Positions 33,977-42,640 of a DNA stretch of 64,000 nucleotides are shown piece by piece; position 1 is the stretch's first letter; the number at the start of each line of letters is the position of its first letter. The notes beneath the pieces were generated by a model, which had not been told where the DNA came from, ran no database searches, and saw nothing but the letters and a program-made list of their open reading frames with translations. Location of the stretch: contig JBCCXD010000012.1 of NCBI GenBank assembly GCA_039192165.1, positions 31,448-95,447 of the forward strand, written 5' to 3'. The position numbers and the translations under genes were made by a program. This DNA comes from Dinoroseobacter sp039192165 (GTDB lineage: Bacteria; Pseudomonadota; Alphaproteobacteria; Rhodobacterales; Rhodobacteraceae).

Positions 33977-34696
33977 TCAAAGCGTTGTTGAAAATCGTGC
34001 GATTGTCTCGGCCAACTCTTTGGGTTTGCTGAAGAAAACAGCATGGGAGCTGCCCAGGCGCTCAGTGTTTTCCTCAGAAATATCTGCGTACATCTGTGCC
34101 TGAAATTCGGCGGAGATGACTTTGTCGGCCTCCGAAATCACACCAAACCTGGGAAGACCTTCCGCCCGGTCAAGCGACTGAAGCGGTGTCCGCATAGGAG
34201 CGACCGGTTCGCGATTAATACGGGCAGCAGAATAGGTCAGTGTGCCTGGCGGGCAGTCGTGATAGAGCAAATCCTCCACTGCGGAGGGGCAAATTGTCTG
34301 GCTGTGCCCTTCATCAGCGAGTTCAGTTTTTCCTTTCAGTCCGTCGGTCTGTGCAACTGCACGCAGATCCGAAATGGATTTCTGAGCCTGAGGGACGAAA
34401 GCACTGACATAGACCAGGCCCGCGACGAGGTCGGGCTTCGCCTCAGCCGCCGCCGACATCGGGTACCCGCCCATGCCGTGCCCGACCATAAGAGAGCGAT
34501 CGGACATGTTCGACATCACCTCACGCGCATAGCCTTCTAAGGAAACCTCCCTGACCGGTGTTGGATCTGCGCCATGTCCGGGCAAGTCTATGGCGTGTGC
34601 CGCGATGCCGAGACTGTGCAGCGCAGGAACCACGTCCCGCCAGCACCAGGCCCCATGAAACTCGCCATGTATCAGAAGAACGGACAGCTCAGACAT
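33977..34696 (-). CDS. Alpha/beta hydrolase-fold protein lacking the nucleophile serine
   Basis: 239 residues with the fold's landmarks: LLIHGEFHGAWCWRDVVPAL (oxyanion HG), DLPGHGADPTP, acid region GVISEADKVI and histidine SSHAVFFSKPKEL. The nucleophile elbow reads VGHGMGG where GHSMGG is expected. The codon is GGC, one base from serine AGC. The protein is thus probably inactive as a hydrolase, unless it uses other chemistry. The family resembles salicylate-esterase/hydroxynitrile-lyase-like hydrolases. ATG 34696 has GAGGAG eight bases upstream and overlaps the preceding gene by eight bases, so the two are coupled. Confidence 0.8.
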   Translation of the reverse strand: MSELSVLLIHGEFHGAWCWRDVVPALHSLGIAAHAIDLPGHGADPTPVREVSLEGYAREVMSNMSDRSLMVGHGMGGYPMSAAAEAKPDLVAGLVYVSAFVPQAQKSISDLRAVAQTDGLKGKTELADEGHSQTICPSAVEDLLYHDCPPGTLTYSAARINREPVAPMRTPLQSLDRAEGLPRFGVISEADKVISAEFQAQMYADISEENTERLGSSHAVFFSKPKELAETIARFSTTL

Positions 34697-35477
34697 GCCC
34701 GATCTCCTCGAGAAATTCGCCCAAGAGCTCCGCAAATCGCTCCGGTTGCTCTACGTGCGGTAAGTGCCCCGCGCGCCGGATCAACTCAAATCGGGCGCCT
34801 GGGATCAGACCAAGTGTTTCCCGCACCAAATCGGGCGGGGTGGAGCCATCTTCGCTTCCGGCTATCCCAAGTGCGGGTAGGCGAAGTCCACTGGTCGGGG
34901 TGTAGAAATCTGTCCCGGCAATAGCGGCGCAGCAACCGCAATAACCTTCAGGTGGAGTAGACAGAAACATCTCGCGCCACGGAGCTATGTCCGGCGAACC
35001 GCGAAATCCACGTGTGAACCATTTTTCCATTACGCCATCGACAATGGCCTCTAGCCCGTCGGCCTGGACGGTTGCAATCCGATCTTGCCACATTGCCGGT
35101 TGGCCGATTTTGGCAGCCGTATTTGACAGGACCAGCGCGCGCACAAGATCAAGGCGTTTTGTGGCGAGGCCCTGAGCCACCATTCCTCCGATGGAGAGCC
35201 CAACGAAAACACAATCCCGGACCTGCAAGTGGTCAAGCAGGCACTCCACGTCCCGTACAAGCGCACCCATTGTGTAAGGTGGAGGCATGGCACGCGATCT
35301 GCCGTGCCCGCGCATGTCGTAACGAATAACTCTTATGTTTTCTGGTAGGTACGGGGCGATGTTATCCCAAAGCTCAAGGTTGGTGCCGAGCGAATTTGCG
35401 AAGACCACAACCCGACCTTGTGGTGGTCCGTCGTCCCGATACCCAATCGAAACGTCGCCGTACGTGAACTGGGTCAC
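34689..35477 (-). CDS. Alpha/beta hydrolase, 3-oxoadipate enol-lactonase (PcaD)-like
   Basis: Complete hydrolase with nucleophile FVGLSIGGMVAQGLA, oxyanion VVFANSLGTNLELWD, acid SEDGSTPPD and histidine AGHLPHVEQPERF. SLGTNLELWD and AGHLPHVEQP are typical of PcaD, which opens 3-oxoadipate enol-lactone in the beta-ketoadipate pathway. No other pca genes are present here, so the assignment stays at family level. I chose GTG 35477 because AAAGGA lies eight bases upstream; an in-frame ATG at 35534 would add 19 residues without similarity. Confidence 0.75.
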   Translation of the reverse strand: MTQFTYGDVSIGYRDDGPPQGRVVVFANSLGTNLELWDNIAPYLPENIRVIRYDMRGHGRSRAMPPPYTMGALVRDVECLLDHLQVRDCVFVGLSIGGMVAQGLATKRLDLVRALVLSNTAAKIGQPAMWQDRIATVQADGLEAIVDGVMEKWFTRGFRGSPDIAPWREMFLSTPPEGYCGCCAAIAGTDFYTPTSGLRLPALGIAGSEDGSTPPDLVRETLGLIPGARFELIRRAGHLPHVEQPERFAELLGEFLEEIGHV

Positions 35478-35618
35478 ACCCTTCGTCCTTTGAACTGGAT
35501 GACCTGCCTGAGAATTTGTTCCGCAGACCTCCATCTCAGAGTACAGCCAGGGATAATGAGCTCCAGTTGCCCTTTCAGACAGGGTGGCAGCCAGATTTAC
35601 AGCTTTAAGCGGCGAGGC

Positions 35619-36407
35619 TCAGATGTTTTCGACCTGCGGCATGCCCAAAACATGGTATCCGCCATCCACGCGAACAATTTCACCAGTGGTGCACGCGCCT
35701 GCATCTGAGGCCAGCCAGACAGCGGTGCCGCCCACCGCCTCCAGCGTCGCATTTGCCCTTAGCGGAGCATTCTGTTCGGTGTGTCGGTAGGTTTTGCGCG
35801 CCCCACCGATCGCGGCACCGGCCAGCGTCTTCATCGGACCGGGTGAGACTGCGTTCACCCGAATAGCCTCAGGGCCCAGGTCGTTCGCAAGGTACCGCAC
35901 CGTCGCCTCAAGCGCAGCTTTGGCCACACCCATAACATTGTAGAACGGAGTAACGCTGTTCGAACCCTGATAGGTGAGCGTCAATATGGTGCCACCATCC
36001 GTCATCATCGGGCGGGCGCGGCGGGCCACTTCGATCAGAGAATAACAGCTGATTTCCAGCGACGTCGCGAAATTTTCGCGGCTGGTGTTCACGAACCGTC
36101 CGGTCAGCTCTGTCTTGTCGGAGAACGCAATGGCGTGGACAAGGAAATCCAGCTTGCCCCACCGCTCGTTCAGCGTTGCAAACGCGAGATCGAGCGATGC
36201 ATCGTCTGTAACATCGACATCCACAAGAATATCCGAGCCAACCGTTGCTGCCAGTGGCTCCACCCGCTTGCCGAAGGCGTCTCCCTGATAGGTAAAAGCC
36301 AGCTCAGCGCCAGCGTCATACATCGCCTTTGCTATCCCCCACGCAATCGACCGCTCGTTTGCAACGCCCATTATCAAGCCACGTTTGCCCTGCATTGCTC
36401 CAGTCAT
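35619..36407 (-). CDS. fabI: Enoyl-[acyl-carrier-protein] reductase (NADH)
   Basis: Last reductive step of fatty acid elongation. It begins with the FabI pattern GKRGLIMGVANERSIAWGIA, followed by FTYQGDAFGKRV, a Tyr-x6-Lys catalytic pair (YNVMGVAKAAL) and the helix VNAVSPGPMKTLA. The length of 262 is usual. It is last in a fabA-fabB-fabI gene run on the minus strand, 27 bases after fabB. An alternative start is the ATG five codons in. Confidence 0.95.
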   Translation of the reverse strand: MTGAMQGKRGLIMGVANERSIAWGIAKAMYDAGAELAFTYQGDAFGKRVEPLAATVGSDILVDVDVTDDASLDLAFATLNERWGKLDFLVHAIAFSDKTELTGRFVNTSRENFATSLEISCYSLIEVARRARPMMTDGGTILTLTYQGSNSVTPFYNVMGVAKAALEATVRYLANDLGPEAIRVNAVSPGPMKTLAGAAIGGARKTYRHTEQNAPLRANATLEAVGGTAVWLASDAGACTTGEIVRVDGGYHVLGMPQVENI

Positions 36408-36434
36408 TTGGGGAAAACCTTCTGTTTAAGCCGT

Positions 36435-37664
36435 TCAATCCAAATACTTCGACATCACAAGCGTTGCGTTGGTTCCGCCAAATCCGAAGCTGTTGGACAG
36501 AACGCTGTCAAGGGATACCCCCTCACGCAGTTCAGTTACAATTTCTTCAGGTTTGATCGCCGGATCCAACTCCGTGACATTGGCAGAAGCCGCGATGAAA
36601 TCGCCGCCCATCATAATAAGCGAATATATTGCTTCGTGGACCCCGGTGGCCCCGAGTGAGTGGCCGGTGAGTGACTTGGTCGAGGCGATAGGCGGCGTCG
36701 AACCATCTCCGAAGACACGTCGAACTGCCTCAACCTCTGTCACGTCGCCGACGGGCGTCGAGGTCCCGTGCGCGTTGATGTAGTCGATGCTGCGGCCTTC
36801 GGGGAGCGTTGCCAAAGCCTGCCGCATGGAGCGCTCGCCGCCCTCACCGGAGGGGGCAACCATGTCATAACCGTCGGAAGTGGCGCCATAACCGGTAACT
36901 TCGGCGTAGATCTTTGCGCCTCGCGCCTTTGCGTGTTCCAGCTCTTCCAGAACTACAACCCCGCCGCCACCTCCGATTACAAAGCCGTCGCGGGCGACAT
37001 CGAAGGTGCGTGATGCGGTTTCTGGTGTGTCGTTATACTTAGAACTCATCGCTCCCATAGCATCGAAAAGGCAGGAAAGGGTCCAGTCGATCTCCTCTCC
37101 GCCGCCGGCAAAGACAATGTCCTGCTTTCCCATCTGAATGAGTTCGGTGCCATTGCCAATGCAATGTGCCGATGTCGAGCAGGCTGACGTGATTGAGTAG
37201 TTTACACCCTTGATTTTAAAAGGTGTCGCCAGACAAGCCGAATTCGTCGACGACATACAGCGCGTAACCATGAACGGGCCCATGCGTTTGGGCGACTTCT
37301 TTTCTTTTACAATGTTGAAGGCTGTGAAGAAGTTTGAGGTCGAGGGACCTCCGGAGCCCATAACAAGTCCGCTCCGCTCGTTCGACACGTCTTTTTCTTC
37401 AAGTCCGCTATCGGCGATCGCCTGTTCCATCGCGATGAAATTAAATGCTGCTCCGGGGCCCATAAAGCGCAGCTGCCGCTTGTCGATATTCTCAGCCAAA
37501 TCGATGTCAGGAACACCATGGACCTGACTGCGAAAGCCGTTTTCTGCATAGGTTTCGGAAAAGGTAATTCCCGAACGACCGGCGCGCAGCGAAGCCTCTA
37601 CCTCGCTCACGGAATTGCCGATGGGAGAGACGATTCCCATCCCGGTAATGACGACGCGACGCAT
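36435..37664 (-). CDS. fabB: Beta-ketoacyl-ACP synthase I
   Basis: Condensing enzyme for unsaturated fatty acid synthesis. Cys-His-His triad: ITSACSTSAHCIGNG, INAHGTSTPVGD, SLTGHSLGATGVHEAIYS. It starts MRRVVITGMGIVSPIG and ends in the GFGGTNATLVM motif. Its length of 409 and pairing with fabA identify it as FabB rather than FabF. AAGGAG lies seven bases before the ATG; fabA ends 20 bases upstream. Confidence 0.96.
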   Translation of the reverse strand: MRRVVITGMGIVSPIGNSVSEVEASLRAGRSGITFSETYAENGFRSQVHGVPDIDLAENIDKRQLRFMGPGAAFNFIAMEQAIADSGLEEKDVSNERSGLVMGSGGPSTSNFFTAFNIVKEKKSPKRMGPFMVTRCMSSTNSACLATPFKIKGVNYSITSACSTSAHCIGNGTELIQMGKQDIVFAGGGEEIDWTLSCLFDAMGAMSSKYNDTPETASRTFDVARDGFVIGGGGGVVVLEELEHAKARGAKIYAEVTGYGATSDGYDMVAPSGEGGERSMRQALATLPEGRSIDYINAHGTSTPVGDVTEVEAVRRVFGDGSTPPIASTKSLTGHSLGATGVHEAIYSLIMMGGDFIAASANVTELDPAIKPEEIVTELREGVSLDSVLSNSFGFGGTNATLVMSKYLD

Positions 37665-37684
37665 TGCGTGCTCCTTTCCCTCGC

Positions 37685-38194
37685 TCAGCTTTCCGACAGA
37701 GCGACTTTCATATCTTTGACCTGGTAGATCACTTCACCGTCGGCCTCGACGCGGCCATCGGCCACGCCCATTGTAAGGCGTCGTGTCTGAACCGCTTTCG
37801 TGAAATCGACGAAATAGCGCAGCATCTTGCGGTCTGGCCGGACCATGCCTGTGAGTTTTACCTCGCCGACACCAAGTGCATAGCCCCGGCCTTTCCAGCC
37901 GCGCCATCCAAGATTGAACCCAGTGAGCTGCCATAGGCCATCCAGTCCGAGGCAGCCCGGCATGATCGGATTACCTGGAAAGTGGCAGTCAAAAAACCAA
38001 AGTTCAGATGTGATGTCGAATTCAGCGACCACGTGGCCCTTACCGTGGGGCCCACCATCGCCGCTGATGTCCGTGATCCGGTCCATCATCAGCATAGGCG
38101 GCGCAGGTAATTGAGCATTCCCCGGCCCGAAAAGTTCCCCCTGCGCACATTTCAGGAGGTCATCTTTATTGAAACTGGTGGGGTAGGCCGTCAT
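37685..38194 (-). CDS. fabA: 3-hydroxydecanoyl-ACP dehydratase/isomerase
   Basis: Introduces the cis double bond in anaerobic-type unsaturated fatty acid synthesis. Hot-dog fold with catalytic FDCHFPGNPIMPGCLGLDGL and PPMLMMDRI at the start of the fold. The length of 169 is typical. First gene of the fab run and divergent from irr, sharing the 217-base spacer, so iron status might influence it; that is only an inference from position. Confidence 0.96.
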   Translation of the reverse strand: MTAYPTSFNKDDLLKCAQGELFGPGNAQLPAPPMLMMDRITDISGDGGPHGKGHVVAEFDITSELWFFDCHFPGNPIMPGCLGLDGLWQLTGFNLGWRGWKGRGYALGVGEVKLTGMVRPDRKMLRYFVDFTKAVQTRRLTMGVADGRVEADGEVIYQVKDMKVALSES

Positions 38195-38357
38195 GTCGCG
38201 GGCATCCTTGAGCGCTCAAAAAATTCAGTATGTTCTGCTTTGTCCCGGACCCTTATCACCGGTGTTTCATAGGTGACAAGAGCCGCCTCTGTGTCGGTAC
38301 ATGCGTCCTGGCTGGGGCGCGAAAAACAGATGCGCTTTTCTTGCGAACGATTTGCAA

Positions 38358-38387
38358 TTGATATTTCGGTATCTGCGGACATATATA
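38358..38387 (+). promoter_or_regulatory. Predicted promoter for irr
   Basis: TTGATA (38358-38363), 18-base spacer, TATATA (38382-38387) in an AT-rich stretch, 25 bases before the irr ATG. No clear ICE box was found. Confidence 0.4.
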
Positions 38388-38411
38388 TAAGGATATGAAA
38401 GGCCTATCACG

Positions 38412-38831
38412 ATGACCCAGACCGCGATCGATCGAGGAACTGAGTGGCTAGCCAAAGGCGGCGTTCGCCCAACGCGCCAGCGCGTGGCACTGGCTGAGTT
38501 GCTTGTGGGCGACGGATTGCACCGGCATGTCACGGCGGAAAGCCTTTTTGTATCGGCTCAGTCCCGGGGCGAGAAAGTTTCTCTGGCAACGGTTTACAAC
38601 ACTCTTCGCACTTTCTGCGAAGCGGGTTTGGTACAGGAAATTACGGTCGACGGGTCCAAGAGCTATTTTGACACGCGCATAGACGATCATCCGCACTTTT
38701 ACTGGGAAGATGACAACCGTCTGAGCGACGCCCCTGCGAGTGAGCTTGAGATCGCGCGCCTGCCAGAAACGCCAGAGGGGATGGAGATATCCAAGGTTGA
38801 TGTGGTGATCCGTCTGCGCCAGGCGCGTTGA
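38412..38831 (+). CDS. irr: Iron response regulator Irr (Fur family)
   Basis: Fur-superfamily DNA-binding protein that in alphaproteobacteria reports haem and iron status. Winged helix about 15-85 (GVRPTRQRVALAELL, VSLATVYNTLRTFCEAGLVQ). The Fur HHxHH cluster is reduced to DDHPHFYWEDDNRL, the wording I associate with Irr rather than Fur, Zur or PerR. No CxxC zinc pairs. The length of 139 is right. Divergent from fabA. Confidence 0.85.
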   Translation: MTQTAIDRGTEWLAKGGVRPTRQRVALAELLVGDGLHRHVTAESLFVSAQSRGEKVSLATVYNTLRTFCEAGLVQEITVDGSKSYFDTRIDDHPHFYWEDDNRLSDAPASELEIARLPETPEGMEISKVDVVIRLRQAR

Positions 38832-38853
38832 GACAGTCCCCCAACCTAGAATA

Positions 38854-38877
38854 AAAGGCGCCCCCTCGGGCGCCTTT
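38854..38877. terminator. Bidirectional terminator between irr and metK
   Basis: Perfect 10-bp stem AAAGGCGCCC / GGGCGCCTTT with a four-base loop. TTTCGT follows on the plus strand; TTTTATTCT follows on the minus strand, serving metK. Confidence 0.85.
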
Positions 38878-38899
38878 CGTGTTCTTAGGTCAATTGCGA

Positions 38900-40084
38900 T
38901 CAGACCGCTGCTTTGAGCGCTTCGACAAGGTCGGTACGCTCCCAGCTGAAGCCGCCATCATCCTCGGGCGCGCGTCCGAAGTGTCCATATGCTGCAGTGC
39001 GCTGGTAGATAGGTTTGTTCAGGCCCAGATGGGTCCGGATTCCCCGGGGCGTGAGATCTATCAGGTCTCCAACGGCTTTTTCGATTGCCGCCTCGTCTGC
39101 CACGCCTGTTCCATGTGTATCCGCGTAGATCGAGAGCGGCTTGGCGACCCCGATGGCGTAGCTAAGCTGGATGGTGCAACGGTGGGCCAGGCCCGCCGCC
39201 ACCACGTTCTTCGCCAGGTAGCGGGCGGCGTATGCTGCGGAACGGTCGACCTTGGTTGGATCTTTGCCAGAAAAAGCGCCGCCGCCATGGGGCGCCGCGC
39301 CGCCATATGTGTCGACGATGATCTTGCGTCCGGTGAGCCCCGCGTCGCCATCCGGCCCACCGATCACAAATTTTCCTGTCGGGTTCACCCACCACTCGGT
39401 CTCGGGTGAAATCCAGCCATCAGGCAACTCTGCTCGAATGTAAGGTTCCACAACCGCGCGCACGTCGTCTGAGGTCATGGCCTCATCCATATGCTGTGTG
39501 GACAAAACGATCGAACTTACCCCAACTGGTTCTCCGTTTTCGTAGCGCACCGAAAGCTGCGACTTCGCATCCGGTCCCAGGCTTGGTTCTTGGCCGGATT
39601 TGCGAACTTCGGCAAGTTTTCGGAGAATATTGTGGGCGTAGCAGATTGGAGCCGGCATAAGCTCCGGCGTCTCATTGACGGCATAGCCGAACATGATGCC
39701 CTGGTCGCCCGCGCCTTCGTCCTTGTTGTCCTTGGCATCTACGCCCTGTGCTATATGAGCGGATTGCTGGTGCAAAAAGTTCTGGACCTTGACGGTCTGC
39801 CAGTGAAATTTGTCCTGTTCGTAGCCAATGTCGCGGATACAGTCGCGGGCGATCTCGTCGATCCTGCCCATAAATTCGTGCAAGCGCCCCTTATCGCTGA
39901 GCCCAACCTCTCCGCCGATAACCACCATATCCGTTGTGGCGAACGTTTCGCAAGCGACGCGCGCCTCGGGCTCTTCTGCTAGAAAAGCATCCAGGACGGC
40001 GTCTGAAATTCGGTCGCAGACTTTATCGGGGTGGCCTTCTGAGACCGACTCAGAGGTGAAAGTGTAATTCGGACGGTTTGCCAT
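38900..40084 (-). CDS. metK: S-adenosylmethionine synthetase
   Basis: Makes S-adenosylmethionine from methionine and ATP. Motifs: FTSESVSEGHPDKVCDRISD at the N-terminus, GAGDQGIMFGYA, and the P-loop-like GGGAFSGKDPTKVDRSAAYA. 394 residues from the ATG at 40084, where family similarity begins (MANRPNYTF); the 31 codons upstream in the same frame are leader RNA. The ribosome site GGAG sits inside the riboswitch at 40090-40134, so translation should fall when S-adenosylmethionine is abundant. Confidence 0.97.
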   Translation of the reverse strand: MANRPNYTFTSESVSEGHPDKVCDRISDAVLDAFLAEEPEARVACETFATTDMVVIGGEVGLSDKGRLHEFMGRIDEIARDCIRDIGYEQDKFHWQTVKVQNFLHQQSAHIAQGVDAKDNKDEGAGDQGIMFGYAVNETPELMPAPICYAHNILRKLAEVRKSGQEPSLGPDAKSQLSVRYENGEPVGVSSIVLSTQHMDEAMTSDDVRAVVEPYIRAELPDGWISPETEWWVNPTGKFVIGGPDGDAGLTGRKIIVDTYGGAAPHGGGAFSGKDPTKVDRSAAYAARYLAKNVVAAGLAHRCTIQLSYAIGVAKPLSIYADTHGTGVADEAAIEKAVGDLIDLTPRGIRTHLGLNKPIYQRTAAYGHFGRAPEDDGGFSWERTDLVEALKAAV

Positions 40085-40089
40085 GAGGG

Positions 40090-40134
40090 TGCTCCATTCA
40101 TGTGTACGCAACCACGCCAGGAAGCCGTTGTGAC
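40090..40134 (-). ncRNA. SAM/SAH riboswitch in the metK leader
   Basis: Read on the minus strand, the leader contains TCACAACGGCTTCCTGGCGT (from 40133) and, after a spacer, ATGGAGCA ending at 40090. These are the invariant blocks of the SAM/SAH pseudoknot riboswitch known from Rhodobacterales metK leaders. CAC pairs with GUG in the hairpin. The loop CUUCC can pair with the GGAG ribosome site five bases before the start codon, giving translational shut-off. The spacer between blocks is longer than in the shortest known examples. Confidence 0.85.
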
Positions 40135-40173
40135 TGCAATTGTTCCGGCGCATATACCCCAGTTCCGGGAAGT

Positions 40174-41679
40174 TCAATCGCCAGTTCTGCGGCCAAACGC
40201 CAGCAGGGACAGAAATGACACGAAAAGAAGCGCGACCGCCGGCCAGTCTCCCACGCGCACATGCGGCGTCGTGCCGATTTTTGGCGGGAGAGGAACGTCC
40301 AAAGCGCCGGCTTCGTTGAGAGGCAATGCATCGACGAGAGCGCCACGCGCATCAATCACTGCAGAAATCCCGGTATTGGCTACTCGCACCAGAGGCATGC
40401 CGCGCTCAATAGCGCGGAAGCGCGCAATAGCGAGGTGTTGCTGAGGTCCGGCAAAGCGTCCAAACCAAGCATCATTTGTAATTTGCACCATCCAGTCTGC
40501 ATCCGGTGCAAGCGTCCGGCCAAATTGAGGAAAAATAGCTTCGTAGCAGATCAAAGGCAGCGCGGTGCCTAAAGGGCCAAGGTCGATGAGTTGCGGTCCG
40601 GGACCAGGCGCGAAACCGCCCCCTTCCCGAGCTGCCAGTCCTTTAATTCCAAACTGGGCCGCGAAGTCTCCCATAGGGATATACTCGCCAAAGGGCACAA
40701 GATGCGCCTTGTCATAGAGCGCTTCGATCACTCCGCCTTCCGCAATCACTGCCAAAGAGTTTCCCGGACCTTCCGGTCGCCAGCGGTTCGCCCCAACAAT
40801 GACGGGAGCACCACCAGAGAACCGGCTAATTTGTTCCAGCACGGGCCCGGCAGTCCCAAGCGGCTGGGCGATCGATGTCTCGGGCCAGATCACAAGATCC
40901 GCGGTGCCAGTCCCGAGCGTCAGGTCCAGCTGGCGCTGATAGAAAATCCGGACATAATCCGGTTCCCATTTCAAATGCTGTTCGGCATTGGGTTGTACGA
41001 GCCGCAATATAGGTGCGCTGTCCACTGCATTCGGAGCCGGAGGCAGCGACGCGCCGTAGACAAACAGAACAGACAAGATCAGCGTTGCTGGCAAAAGCGC
41101 CAAAACGCGCGACGTTCCGGACAATGCGCACCATACGGCAACCGAGCCCGCTGCAGAGAGGACCGTCAGCGTGCTTAGGCCATGGAGCCCCAGTACGCGG
41201 GCAGATTGCGCGATCGGCGTATCCAGCCAGATGCTGCCAAAAAGCGCCCATGGAAAGCCCGTAAGCACATAGCCGCGTGCGATTTCTGCAAGCGCGAGGG
41301 CCAGACCGAACCCGACAGCGCGGCGGGCTGGCCTAACGAGAACCGCAGATAGTGCGCCAGCAGCTCCCCAGAACAGCGCAAGTCCGCCGGGCAGCAGTAA
41401 AAGTGCGAACGGCGCCATCCAGCCATGGCGGGGCGGGTCCACCAGGAATGGCTCAACAATCCAGTGCAGACACACCAGAAAATACCCAAAACCAAAGGCC
41501 CATCCAAGAAAGCTGCTACGACGCCAGCCGTCGGACTGCGCGACCACCCAAACGCCGACGGCGAACCCGGCCAGCGCGAACATCGGAAAACCAAAAGGCG
41601 CGTGGCCTAAGGCGGCAATGGCCCCCGACAGGCCTGCCAACAGGACGCTGCGGCTGGCAGGCGGCGGGAGGGGGCTCAT
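40174..41679 (-). CDS. lnt: Apolipoprotein N-acyltransferase
   Basis: Adds the third acyl chain to lipoproteins in the inner membrane. 501 residues from ATG 41679. Six or so membrane helices are followed by a nitrilase-like domain with the Glu-Lys-Cys triad regions VIWPETSIAQPLG, YDKAHLVPFGEYIP and LICYEAIFP. A last helix lies near the C-terminus (WPAVALLFVSFLSLLAF). The frame runs 44 codons further upstream into corC, without similarity. It follows corC by seven bases and precedes metK. Confidence 0.93.
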   Translation of the reverse strand: MSPLPPPASRSVLLAGLSGAIAALGHAPFGFPMFALAGFAVGVWVVAQSDGWRRSSFLGWAFGFGYFLVCLHWIVEPFLVDPPRHGWMAPFALLLLPGGLALFWGAAGALSAVLVRPARRAVGFGLALALAEIARGYVLTGFPWALFGSIWLDTPIAQSARVLGLHGLSTLTVLSAAGSVAVWCALSGTSRVLALLPATLILSVLFVYGASLPPAPNAVDSAPILRLVQPNAEQHLKWEPDYVRIFYQRQLDLTLGTGTADLVIWPETSIAQPLGTAGPVLEQISRFSGGAPVIVGANRWRPEGPGNSLAVIAEGGVIEALYDKAHLVPFGEYIPMGDFAAQFGIKGLAAREGGGFAPGPGPQLIDLGPLGTALPLICYEAIFPQFGRTLAPDADWMVQITNDAWFGRFAGPQQHLAIARFRAIERGMPLVRVANTGISAVIDARGALVDALPLNEAGALDVPLPPKIGTTPHVRVGDWPAVALLFVSFLSLLAFGRRTGD

Positions 41680-41686
41680 TGCGCGG

Positions 41687-42601
41687 TCAGTTTGCCGTTT
41701 GAACGGGTGCGCGGGGGCCGTCGAGCCGGACCCGGATACGCTTGATGCGTCTTGGATCTGCATCGACGATTTCGAATTCCGTGCCGCTGTCGTGGGGGAC
41801 GACCTCTCCACGAGCAGGTACGCGCCCCGAGAGCTTGAAGACCAGACCGCCGAGGGTGTCGATCTCTTCCTCGTCTTCGTCCTCGCGCAGCTTGATTCCC
41901 AATTCGGCTTCGAGTTCGTCCAGAGGTGCGCGCGCCTGAATTAGATAGCACCCAGGACGTTCCCGGCTCCACAAGCTATCTTCTGGCTCATCATGCTCGT
42001 CCTCGATTTCGCCGATGACCTGTTCGATCAGATCTTCGATCGTTACCAGCCCGTCGGTGCCACCATATTCATCGATAACTAGCGCCATATGCATCCGATC
42101 ACTTTGCATTTTCTGAAGCAAGACGCCGATGGGCATAGAAGGAGGGGCAAACAGCAGCGGTCGAAGCATGCCCCGCAAAGAGAACTTCGCAGGAGTTCCA
42201 TTGAACCCGAAGCGCAGCGCCAGATCCTTCAGGTGAATTATTCCCAGCGGTGTGTCGAGCGTATTGCGATAGACCGGAAGGCGGCTCAAGCCGCTTTCGC
42301 GGAAGGTCTCAACCAGCTCATCGCGAGAGATGTCCGAGGGGACCGCAACAATCTCTGCGCGGGGTATGGCAACATCTTCCACGCGCATACGGCGCAGATT
42401 GCCAAGACCCACGGCGAGCGGGCTGCCATTCACCTGAGGAATGGACACGGGGTGGGGGTCCTCGCTGTCCAAGGACATCGAATTGGGGGAAAACACATAT
42501 TTTAGGCGGCTCAGGACCCCGCCACGGGGTCGAGTGCTGCCAGTCAGGGTGTCCTGCGCGCCACGCGCTGCGGGAGACGACCCGTCAGAAGTATCGGACA
42601 T
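41687..42601 (-). CDS. corC: CorC/TlyC-type CBS-domain protein
   Basis: Soluble CBS-pair protein of the hemolysin/CorC family, linked to Mg/Co efflux. Two CBS motifs about 70-200 (VEDVAIPRAEIVAVPSDIS, GLSRLPVYRNTLDTPLGIIH, MALVIDEYGGTDGLVTIEDL) and a C-terminal CorC_HlyC domain (LEAELGIKLREDEDEEEIDT, TLGGLVFKLSGRVPARGEV). AAAGGAG lies close before the ATG. It stands in the common ybeY-corC-lnt order. Confidence 0.93.
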   Translation of the reverse strand: MSDTSDGSSPAARGAQDTLTGSTRPRGGVLSRLKYVFSPNSMSLDSEDPHPVSIPQVNGSPLAVGLGNLRRMRVEDVAIPRAEIVAVPSDISRDELVETFRESGLSRLPVYRNTLDTPLGIIHLKDLALRFGFNGTPAKFSLRGMLRPLLFAPPSMPIGVLLQKMQSDRMHMALVIDEYGGTDGLVTIEDLIEQVIGEIEDEHDEPEDSLWSRERPGCYLIQARAPLDELEAELGIKLREDEDEEEIDTLGGLVFKLSGRVPARGEVVPHDSGTEFEIVDADPRRIKRIRVRLDGPRAPVQTAN

Positions 42602-42640
42602 GGCTCCTTTCCAAGGTTACACCCGTCGAAACGGGCAAGT

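Noticed and set aside
38191..38382. 63-codon frame overlapping the fabA start by ATGA
   Set aside because: No ribosome site, no recognisable family, and it occupies the fabA/irr promoter spacer.
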